A stretch of 28,116 bases of DNA, from assembly GCA_026990885.1 (NCBI GenBank), contig JALXCO010000036.1, positions 1 through 28,116 of the forward strand, in the 5' to 3' direction. Positions 15,792-22,148 of the stretch are shown in pieces. Origin of the DNA: Desulfurococcales archaeon. GTDB lineage: Archaea; Thermoproteota; Thermoprotei_A; Sulfolobales; AG1. Positions within the stretch are counted from its first letter, which is position 1. Each line of letters opens with the position of its first letter. The notes under the pieces are model-generated. The model saw nothing but the letters and a program-made list of their open reading frames with translations. It had not been told where the DNA came from and ran no database searches. A program made the position numbers and the translations under genes.

Positions 15792-17093
15792 TTACCTCTG
15801 CATAGGCTTGACATCGACTATTGTGCCTACACCTATAGTCTTGCCCATATCTCTCATGGCGAACCTGCCTAGCTGCGGAAAGTCGGAGTACTTCTCGATA
15901 ACCATTGGCTTTATCGGCTTAAACTTCACTAGGGCTATATCACCCATCTTTATGAACTGTGGGTTCTTCTCAACTATCTGGCCTGTTCTTGGATCCAGCT
16001 TGCCTAGGATCTCAATGATTCTGCAGGCCACAGATGCTGTATGTGCATGAACAACCGGTGTGTAGCCAACCGATATAGCTGTGGGGTGCCACATAATGAA
16101 TACTCTAGCTGTGAACTCGTCGGCTACAGTCGGCTTGTTTGTTGGGTGCCCTACAACGTCTCCTCTCTTAACATCCTTCTTTGAAACTCCTCTAACGTTG
16201 AAGCCTATGTTGTCGCCGGGTTCAGCCTTCTGCATTGGTTGATGGTGCATCTCTATGCTTCTTACCTCGCCGCTTATATCTACAGGCATGATCACTACTT
16301 GGTCGCCGACCTTTAGGACGCCAGTCTCTACTCTACCAACCAGAACGGTGCCGACTCCGCTGATTGATAGAGCCTCAGATATGGGTATCCTTAGAGGCTT
16401 ATCTACAGGTTTGGAAGGCTGCTTCAGCGAGTCTAGAGCCTCAAGCAGTGTTGGGCCCTTATACCATGGCATGTTGTTGCTTCTTGTGGTTAGATTGTCT
16501 CCGTTCCATGCGGATACAGGAATAAAGGGTAGCTGCTCAACCCTATATCCCAGGGTCTTCATAAGCTTCTTTAGAGTGTTGGTTACCTCGTTGAATCTCT
16601 CCTGCGAGTATGGGGGTTCTGTGGCGTCCATCTTATTTACGGCCACAATAACCTGATCTATACCCATGGTTTTAGCTAAGGTTATATGCTCTCTGGTCTG
16701 CCCCTCAGGGCTGATTCCAGCCTCGAACTCACCTTTTCTGGCAGATACTACAAGGATGGCTGCATCTGCCTGGCTTGTGCCAGTAATCATGTTCTTGACG
16801 AAGTCTCTATGTCCTGGAGCATCTATAATGGTGAAGAAATACTTGTTTGTTTCGAACTTCACAAAGCTTAGGGCTATAGTGACTCCTCTATCACGCTCCT
16901 CTTTCATCCTGTCTAGAAGCCATGCGTACTTCTCAGTTTCTTTACCCCTCTTCTTTGCCTCCTCCTCAACCATTTTCTGCTGCTTCTCATCGACCTGGCC
17001 TAACTCTACTAAAAGGTGCCCTACTAAAGTGCTTTTGCCATGGTCTACATGTCCTATTATAACTAGATTCATGTGTGGTTTTCCACTTGACAC
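15792..17093 (-). CDS. tuf: translation elongation factor EF-1alpha
   Basis: GTPase that brings aminoacyl-tRNA to the ribosomal A site. Seen: G1 GHVDHGKS (14-21 from GTG 17093), switch I DRGVTIALSFVKFET, G3 DAPGHRD, G4 NKMD, then the beta-barrel domains 2 and 3 with the tRNA-binding loop TASVACRI and C-terminal GVGTIVDVKP. About 433 residues, normal. The first GTG (17102) lies inside the AGGTGAT site at 17098-17104; GTG 17093, 4 nt after it, gives the family-like N-terminus MSSGKPHMNL. Upstream is a TATA box and a 4-copy 23-bp tandem repeat. Confidence 0.97.
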   Translation of the reverse strand: MSSGKPHMNLVIIGHVDHGKSTLVGHLLVELGQVDEKQQKMVEEEAKKRGKETEKYAWLLDRMKEERDRGVTIALSFVKFETNKYFFTIIDAPGHRDFVKNMITGTSQADAAILVVSARKGEFEAGISPEGQTREHITLAKTMGIDQVIVAVNKMDATEPPYSQERFNEVTNTLKKLMKTLGYRVEQLPFIPVSAWNGDNLTTRSNNMPWYKGPTLLEALDSLKQPSKPVDKPLRIPISEALSISGVGTVLVGRVETGVLKVGDQVVIMPVDISGEVRSIEMHHQPMQKAEPGDNIGFNVRGVSKKDVKRGDVVGHPTNKPTVADEFTARVFIMWHPTAISVGYTPVVHAHTASVACRIIEILGKLDPRTGQIVEKNPQFIKMGDIALVKFKPIKPMVIEKYSDFPQLGRFAMRDMGKTIGVGTIVDVKPMQR

Positions 17094-17097
17094 ACTA

Positions 17098-17104
17098 ATC
17101 ACCT
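17098..17104 (-). promoter_or_regulatory. Shine-Dalgarno site deciding the EF-1alpha start
   Basis: AGGTGAT on the minus strand, 4 nt before GTG 17093. It overlaps the upstream GTG at 17102, which argues against that start. Confidence 0.6.
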
Positions 17105-17128
17105 ACCATCCATAATATAATATACTCC

Positions 17129-17136
17129 TTATAAAT
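17129..17136 (-). promoter_or_regulatory. TATA box of EF-1alpha
   Basis: ATTTATAA on the minus strand; a start about 26 nt downstream falls near 17106, just before the Shine-Dalgarno site. It overlaps the gene-proximal copy of the tandem repeat. Confidence 0.55.
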
Positions 17137-17223
17137 ATTCTATCCTAGATCATTTAAATATTCTATCCTAGATCATTTAAATATTCTATCCTAGATCATT
17201 TAAATATTCTATCCTAGATCATT
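17132..17223. repeat. four perfect 23-bp tandem repeats between thioesterase and EF-1alpha genes
   Basis: Unit TAAATATTCTATCCTAGATC plus ATT, copies at 17132-17154, 17155-17177, 17178-17200 and 17201-17223, all identical. The last copy contains the thioesterase stop codon (TAG on minus, 17214-17216) and its last two codons. Each junction recreates a TTTAAAT element on 23-bp spacing, in phase with the EF-1alpha TATA box. There are no spacers, so this is not a CRISPR array. Confidence 0.97.
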
Positions 17224-18266
17224 GCCTCGGAAAGAAGATCTTTAAGAGTAATAGGTTGCACAGAATCCATATCTACGCTTAAATCAACAGATCTATATCT
17301 CTGGATACTCTTCAACTCCCTAAGCCTCCTGCTCCTCCTAAGCTCCGCACCCTCCCACTCATCAAGCTCCTCAACAGTATGCGGCCTAAACTGCCTTACT
17401 GGAAGTGGCCTACCCGACTCATCTACATGCACGAAAGTAAAATACGACCTCAGCTTTCTTCTTCTATACTCCCCGCTTACAGACCACACATCAACAGCGA
17501 TCTCCATAGACGTGTTCCATGTACGGGTAACCCGGGCTATAATCTTTATGTACTCATTGACCTTTATCGGCTCAACAAAAATCATCTGGTCCACGGAGGC
17601 CGTGACCACGTTACCCTCTGCATAGGTCGACGCCATTATCGCGGCGACTTCGTCTAGAGAAAGCATTAGGCTTCCAGCATACATCACGTTTGAGAGAAAA
17701 GTATCCTCCACGGTGACTCTCTTGACGCTTTCAACCTGGTATTTCGACAGAACCTCATTATCTGTATCCTTCATCTTCTTGTAGCTCTCCACGATTTTTA
17801 TGGATTCGCTATGCCATTTCTGGAAGTAGCTATGTAGCTTTTCTTCCCAGCTGGAATTAGGTGTGACCCTTCTACCTATACTTACGGGTCTGCCGCTTTC
17901 ATCTACGGCTACAAATATCATTTTGCTTACTGAAGATAGATAAACCTTATTACTAGATCTGTCCCTAACCAACGCTTCAATATAGACGTCGATGCTGCTT
18001 CTACCTGTTCTGGGGATCCAGCATCTATAAGTTAATATGCTACCTATCTTAACCGGGTTTATAAAATACACATTATCTAGAAAGCCGAGGAAAACCTCTC
18101 TTTCAGCTAGTCTATACGATGAGAAGGTCCCTGCATCAATCATCCAGTTAAGCATTTTACCTCCAAACAGGAATCCAGCTGGATTAGAGTCCCTAGGAAA
18201 AACAATCCTTCGGTACTCTGTGTATGTCTCCTCGATGCTGGGGTGATCTGTTGATATGGGCTTCAT
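17214..18266 (-). CDS. acyl-CoA thioesterase with two hotdog domains
   Basis: Predicted thioester hydrolase. First hotdog about residues 15-125: FPRDSNPAGFLFGGKMLNWM places the long helix after a short loop, as in BFIT/Acot-type thioesterases, followed by FINPVKIGSILTYRCW and VYIEALVRD. Second hotdog about 190-290: MYAGSLMLSLDEVAAIMAS, TASVDQMIFVEPIKVNEYI, IAVDVWSV. A basic segment near 315 (ELRRSRRLREL) follows. Substrate unknown. ATG 18266 with a TATA-like AT-rich stretch about 40 nt upstream. It separates rps7 from EF-1alpha, which are usually neighbours, so it looks inserted. Its stop codon lies in the tandem repeat array. Confidence 0.85.
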   Translation of the reverse strand: MKPISTDHPSIEETYTEYRRIVFPRDSNPAGFLFGGKMLNWMIDAGTFSSYRLAEREVFLGFLDNVYFINPVKIGSILTYRCWIPRTGRSSIDVYIEALVRDRSSNKVYLSSVSKMIFVAVDESGRPVSIGRRVTPNSSWEEKLHSYFQKWHSESIKIVESYKKMKDTDNEVLSKYQVESVKRVTVEDTFLSNVMYAGSLMLSLDEVAAIMASTYAEGNVVTASVDQMIFVEPIKVNEYIKIIARVTRTWNTSMEIAVDVWSVSGEYRRRKLRSYFTFVHVDESGRPLPVRQFRPHTVEELDEWEGAELRRSRRLRELKSIQRYRSVDLSVDMDSVQPITLKDLLSEAMI

Positions 18267-18351
18267 CTTAATGTATCTGCTTAATGTTAGCTATACTAAA
18301 AATATATTTTATGCATGCAAAAGCGAAAGAAAAGAATACAGCTCTATCTAA

Positions 18352-18960
18352 CTATCTTGAGCTGAGGGCTATTCTTTCGATCTCATCTTTTCTGGATATT
18401 GCGTAGCTCTTTGAATCGTTGTTTGCGGCCGCAATTATTTCATCGGCAAGGCACTCCTCTATAGACTTTGTGTTTTTGAAAGCGCAGAGTCTAGCTCCCT
18501 CGCTCAGGTGTCTTAATGCTAGATCAACCCTTCTCATAGGTGATATATCTACGGCAACGTGGTATATTATACCACCATACATTATTCTTGTGGTTTCTTC
18601 CCTGGGGGCGCTATTCTCTATGGCCCTCACCAGAACCTGGATCGGGTTGCTTCCGGTCTTTAGATATATCAGTTCGAAAGCCCTTTTAACTATATTATAG
18701 GCCAGAGCCTTCTTGCCTGTATTCCTACCCACCTTCATGAGGTTATTCATAAGCCTCTCTACTATAGGTACCTCTGCCTTGCCAAATCTCCTATGCTCAT
18801 GCCTACCTCCGGTATGTGGTAGAAACACGGGTTTGAGGGAAATATATTTCTTTAGGCTTGGATCCCTGATGTTCACTCCAACAACGCTCCATTTACCAAA
18901 TATCTTTATGTCGCTTATACTCACTAAACTGATCGATTGCCTCTGCGAATCGCTACTCAT
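18352..18960 (-). CDS. rps7: ribosomal protein S7 (uS7)
   Basis: Head protein of the small subunit that organises 16S rRNA and contacts E-site tRNA. 202 residues, typical for Archaea. Seen: IFGKWSVVGVNIRDPSLKKYI, GKAEVPIVERLMNNLM, GRNTGKKALAYNIVKRAFE, ENSAPREETTRIMYGG, VDISPMRRVDLALRHL and the helical C-terminus ending in DEIERIALSSR. ATG 18960; no Shine-Dalgarno site, but a TATA box at 18981-18989 would start transcription within about 2 nt of the ATG, so the mRNA is probably leaderless. It thus has a promoter separate from the rps12 side. Confidence 0.96.
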   Translation of the reverse strand: MSSDSQRQSISLVSISDIKIFGKWSVVGVNIRDPSLKKYISLKPVFLPHTGGRHEHRRFGKAEVPIVERLMNNLMKVGRNTGKKALAYNIVKRAFELIYLKTGSNPIQVLVRAIENSAPREETTRIMYGGIIYHVAVDISPMRRVDLALRHLSEGARLCAFKNTKSIEECLADEIIAAANNDSKSYAISRKDEIERIALSSR

Positions 18961-18980
18961 CTATAACCCCAACCCAGTAT

Positions 18981-18989
18981 GATATAAAG
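18981..18989 (-). promoter_or_regulatory. TATA box of rps7 (leaderless start predicted)
   Basis: CTTTATATC on the minus strand, with its centre about 26 nt before 18959-18960. A second TATA-like block (minus, 18998-19010) lies further upstream. Confidence 0.5.
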
Positions 18990-19092
18990 GGTAGAAAGAT
19001 ATATAAAGATAATCACCGAACGGATCCTTAAAGCTAGGTTAAATTAATTAGGATTTATAGCTATGCTCTAGTTAGAGGGTAGGTGTAATGTT

Positions 19093-19554
19093 TTGACTGG
19101 AAAACTATTGAGAGTAGTTGATATTGACGCGTATTTTACTCCACCGCCACATATAGTTCCTATTCTCCAATGCACCCTTGAAGATGGGCGTGTTTTCAAT
19201 CTATATAGCGTTCCTGGAGAGGTTGTTTTTGCGATAAACAGGATCAAAGGTGTAAATATCGAGAACAATAGAGAAACAATATTCGAGATACTGCCGCTGT
19301 TCAACAGCGACCTTAAAGGCCTGGGGAAGCGTATAGATAAAGTGATAATAGACGAGATAGATGAAACAACGCAACTGTATACAGCAAAGATATATATAAA
19401 AGGGGATGGTTTCATTATATCGAAGAAGATGGTGCCAAGCCACGCTGTATTTCTGGCTTACCTAATAGATATACCAATATACGTGTCGGAGGAACTTGTC
19501 ATCAAACAGATTGAGCTAGAAGCCGAAAACGAAGATAGCGAGCAGGAAGCCTAA
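19093..19554 (+). CDS. DUF151 / bifunctional-nuclease family protein
   Basis: 153 residues. The C-terminal half carries the DUF151 hallmark (PSHAVFLAYLIDIPIYVSEE, about 124-143), comparable to the family's DAIALA-type helix followed by an (I/V)xVxEE strand. The middle has the matching beta strands (KVIIDEIDETTQLYTAKIYI). The tail is acidic (EAENEDSEQEA). In other organisms some family members have reported nuclease activity; the role in Archaea is unknown. Start TTG 19093 with AGGTGT at 19081-19086, 6 nt away; the ATG at 19088 is out of frame. It lies on the opposite strand between rps7 and rps12, divergent from rps7 and ending 8 nt from rps12. Confidence 0.75.
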   Translation: MTGKLLRVVDIDAYFTPPPHIVPILQCTLEDGRVFNLYSVPGEVVFAINRIKGVNIENNRETIFEILPLFNSDLKGLGKRIDKVIIDEIDETTQLYTAKIYIKGDGFIISKKMVPSHAVFLAYLIDIPIYVSEELVIKQIELEAENEDSEQEA

Positions 19555-19562
19555 AAATTACA

Positions 19563-20006
19563 CTATCTCAAAGGCTTCTGCTTCTTACCCTTCATCAACG
19601 CGTCTAGCGATACGCCATTAACCATTACTACCTTGTATTTAACTCCCGGCAGATCACCCATAGACTTACCCCTAGTACCACCGATACCAACTATAAGAAC
19701 CTCATCATGCTCCTCTATAAAGTTTATAGCTCCATCCCCAGGAACAAAAGCTGTCACAACCTTACCGTTTTTAACCAGCTGAACCCTTACGCATTTCCTT
19801 AGCGCGGAATTCGGCTGCCTCGATTCTACACCAACCTTTTCCAGCACTATACCGCTTGCCATTGGCGCCCCCTCCAATGGATCGTACTTCTCCTTGAGCC
19901 TAAGCATCCTAATCTTGAAGTCTCTCTGGCTCCACCTAAACTTAAGTCTCTTTTTCTTTAGTTTTGCCGCAGCATACAGCCCGTAGGGTGATTTCTTACC
20001 TGTCAA
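19563..20006 (-). CDS. rps12: ribosomal protein S12 (uS12)
   Basis: Decoding-centre protein of the small subunit. 147 residues, the archaeal length. Seen: KLKKKRLKFRWSQRDFKIRM, YDPLEGAPMASGIVLEKVGV, the universal RQPNSALRKCVRVQL, FVPGDGAINFIEEHDEV, and GDLPGVKYKVV. Start is TTG at 20006: an in-frame TGA lies 7-9 nt upstream, and MTGKKSP matches the family's N-terminus. The 58-nt gap after nusA holds AT-rich TATA-like DNA, so a separate promoter is possible as well as read-through from rpoB. Confidence 0.96.
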   Translation of the reverse strand: MTGKKSPYGLYAAAKLKKKRLKFRWSQRDFKIRMLRLKEKYDPLEGAPMASGIVLEKVGVESRQPNSALRKCVRVQLVKNGKVVTAFVPGDGAINFIEEHDEVLIVGIGGTRGKSMGDLPGVKYKVVMVNGVSLDALMKGKKQKPLR

Positions 20007-20064
20007 TCTATCTCAACCCACATCTCTTTAATATGGTATCGAGACTAAATAATATTTATTTCAA

Positions 20065-20499
20065 CTATACAACCACAACATTATCAACGTCGTAGTATCT
20101 CTTTAATATCAGCTTAGCCTTCTGTACGTTTCTACCGTTTCTGCCTATGGCGAGACCCTTATCTTGTGGATGCACATTCACATATACGACAACACGCTTG
20201 TTTGGGTGATTAACTTTTTTGACGGAATGAACCCTTGCTGGCAGAAATATGTTTTTGACCAGCTGGGTAAAGTCGTCTGAGTATTCAACGACCTCAATGT
20301 TCTTGCCCAGTATCTTCCTTGTTTTCTTTATATTGATCCCATTCTTACCTATAGCTATGCCAGCTTCGCCTGGGTTAACTAGGTATATTATCGTGTTGTT
20401 GTCATGATCAACTATGCAGTCCTTCACGGTTACTCCGGTTAGATCCTGAAAAATCGATATATACCTCATTTCATCCAGAGTTAGCTTGATTTCGGGAAT
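20065..20499 (-). CDS. nusA: archaeal NusA (two KH domains), probable ATT start
   Basis: RNA-binding transcription elongation/termination factor; archaeal NusA has only the two KH domains. Seen: KH1 with GKNG in AGIAIGKNGINIKKT and KH2 with GRNG in GLAIGRNGRNVQKA. The first ATG (20469) gives 134 aa and starts inside the conserved N-terminus. Reading upstream gives PEIKLTLDEMRYIS, the usual archaeal NusA opening, directly preceded by ATT at 20499. A strong GGGAGGTGAG site (20506-20515) lies 6 nt before it, and the in-frame TAA just beyond rules out anything longer. I therefore call an ATT start, 144 aa. Four nt separate it from the rpl30e stop. Confidence 0.92.
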   Translation of the reverse strand: MPEIKLTLDEMRYISIFQDLTGVTVKDCIVDHDNNTIIYLVNPGEAGIAIGKNGINIKKTRKILGKNIEVVEYSDDFTQLVKNIFLPARVHSVKKVNHPNKRVVVYVNVHPQDKGLAIGRNGRNVQKAKLILKRYYDVDNVVVV

Positions 20500-20502
20500 T
20501 GC

Positions 20503-20838
20503 TTACTCACCTCCCATGCTTTTTGAAGCTAACTCCCTAATTGTGTCTAGACTTACATTACCTAAATCAATAACAGCTATAGAAGACACGGGGAACGGTT
20601 TACCTATGATTGCCCCAAGATCCATACTTGTTCCATCATATATAAGAACAGGGATGCCTCCTAGAGAAGAATAGTACTTTATATCATCAAAAATACTTCT
20701 AGGGATTTTCGACGCCATAATAACGGCCTTTGCCTTCCCGAGCTTTATGTTTTTCACCGTTGTCCTATACCCTATACTCACTTTTCCGGACTTCACTATA
20801 TTTTTGATCACACCCTCAATACTTACGTTTTCACTCAA
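20503..20838 (-). CDS. rpl30e: ribosomal protein L30e (eL30)
   Basis: Large-subunit protein of the L7Ae/L30e RNA-binding fold. 111 residues. Seen: VIKNIVKSGKVSIGYRTTVKNI, GKAKAVIMASKIPRSIFDDIKYYSSL, GIPVLIYDGTSMDLGAIIGKPFPVSSIAVID; these are the family's kink-turn-binding and core strands. Start is TTG 20838, overlapping the rpoA2 stop as TTGA, with GGTGAT 5 nt upstream. Located between rpoA2 and nusA as in many Archaea, so clearly part of the RNA polymerase operon. Confidence 0.93.
   Translation of the reverse strand: MSENVSIEGVIKNIVKSGKVSIGYRTTVKNIKLGKAKAVIMASKIPRSIFDDIKYYSSLGGIPVLIYDGTSMDLGAIIGKPFPVSSIAVIDLGNVSLDTIRELASKSMGGE
20506..20515 (-). promoter_or_regulatory. strong Shine-Dalgarno site for nusA
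   Basis: GGGAGGTGAG on the minus strand, inside the last codons of rpl30e, 6 nt before ATT 20499 and 36 nt before ATG 20469. Its position selects the ATT. Confidence 0.7.
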
Positions 20839-22148
20839 CCGCCATCACCCTGCTTCTTCCTTATAGCACTGGTTTTCATCATTAATGAAACTTTACCTGT
20901 CCCCAACGGTATGGGTTGACCCACTATAATATTTTCAGCAACGCCTAAAAGCTCATCTACCTCGCCCCTAGCCGCGGCCTCAAGCAGATGCTTAACAGTA
21001 ACCTCGAAAGCTGCCCTAGCCAGTGTGCTCTCCTTCTCGCCCGTAACTCCATGCCTACCGATCTGCTTTACCGTCCCACTTCTCGTCATTATGTCGGCGA
21101 CTAGGGTTACGTGTCTTATATCTACATCCAGACCCTGCTCGTTTAACACGTTCATGATTTCCCTTATCAGCATTGTTCTTGCGGCCTCGATGCCTAGAAC
21201 CTCCTCTATCTCCTTTATATCGTTGCTTACTGTCCTATATGGATCGACGCCCTTAACCTTCATTAAAGCTCTTAGATTGGTTCCATCGGTAATTAGAACG
21301 TATTCATTGCCTCGCTTCTGTATTATTACGCTCTTAATATTCTTGATCCCCTTAATTTTCGTCCTAAGGATCTTATCCCTCAATCTACTCAGCTTCAGAT
21401 AGTCAACTATGCCTGTCTCGAGAATCAGGGTGTATGGATTCTCATCCGATACTTTCACATCTCCATACTTCTCTAAAATACTCTTGACCTGGTTAACCGT
21501 AACTCCCTTATCTTCAAGCATTTCAGGATCAAGTTCCAGGGTTATTATCCCTGTAACCAGATCCATATATATCCCTGACGCAACATTCTCTATTCTGGTT
21601 AGCTCTATCTTTCTGGCTAGACTTCTAGCCTTCTCCGGATCATGCCTATGCTCCTCATCAAGATAAACATAGGTTATGGGTGTTGAGGGTGTTTTCCTCG
21701 CATCAACAAGCTCAATCAGTCTCGGAAGCCCTAGGGTTACGTTGAGCTCTCTAACTCCAGCATAGTGGAATGTCCTGAGCGTCATCTGGGTTCCAGGCTC
21801 CCCTATGCTTTGGGCCGTAACTGTTCCAACAGCCTCTCCAGGCTCTATCAGGCTGTTTACGTATTCGTTTATAGCTAGATCTATAACCTTGGACGCCTCC
21901 TCCTCAGTAAGGTTGTTAGCCGTTATCTTGGATACCAACTCATCAACTATTCTTTTAGGCATGTAGGGTGCCTTTTCATGGATTGTCTTCCTAATAAAAT
22001 CCTCTGTAGCCTGCCTTAGGGTAGGCTCTGCTTCAGCAACAGCCTTAATCTCTTCACGCGTCTCTTTTGGCTTGGATCTTGATTTAGCCTGCTCCCTAGA
22101 TCGTTTACTTGATTTCTTAGAGGACTTGGCACGCGTCACCTCTTCCAC
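20835..22148 (-). CDS. rpoA2: DNA-directed RNA polymerase subunit A'' (Rpo1C)
   Basis: C-terminal part of the largest RNA polymerase subunit, a separate gene in Archaea. Seen: GEAVGTVTAQSIGEPGTQMT (104-123) followed by LRTFHYAGV, which is the trigger-loop region, then IVDYLKLSRLRDKI, IRHVTLVADIMTRSGTVKQIGRHG and the C-terminal GTGKVSLMM. At 437 residues it is longer than the usual ~390-400, because of a Lys/Ser/Arg-rich N-terminal tail (residues ~6-32). GTG 22148 overlaps the rpoA1 stop by 13 nt; the GAGGTGA that ends rpoA1 lies inside the proposed start region, so the exact start is uncertain. Confidence 0.95.
   Translation of the reverse strand: MEEVTRAKSSKKSSKRSREQAKSRSKPKETREEIKAVAEAEPTLRQATEDFIRKTIHEKAPYMPKRIVDELVSKITANNLTEEEASKVIDLAINEYVNSLIEPGEAVGTVTAQSIGEPGTQMTLRTFHYAGVRELNVTLGLPRLIELVDARKTPSTPITYVYLDEEHRHDPEKARSLARKIELTRIENVASGIYMDLVTGIITLELDPEMLEDKGVTVNQVKSILEKYGDVKVSDENPYTLILETGIVDYLKLSRLRDKILRTKIKGIKNIKSVIIQKRGNEYVLITDGTNLRALMKVKGVDPYRTVSNDIKEIEEVLGIEAARTMLIREIMNVLNEQGLDVDIRHVTLVADIMTRSGTVKQIGRHGVTGEKESTLARAAFEVTVKHLLEAAARGEVDELLGVAENIIVGQPIPLGTGKVSLMMKTSAIRKKQGDGG

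Noticed and set aside
17132..17223. CRISPR-like array
   Set aside because: The repeats are directly abutting with no spacers and only four copies.
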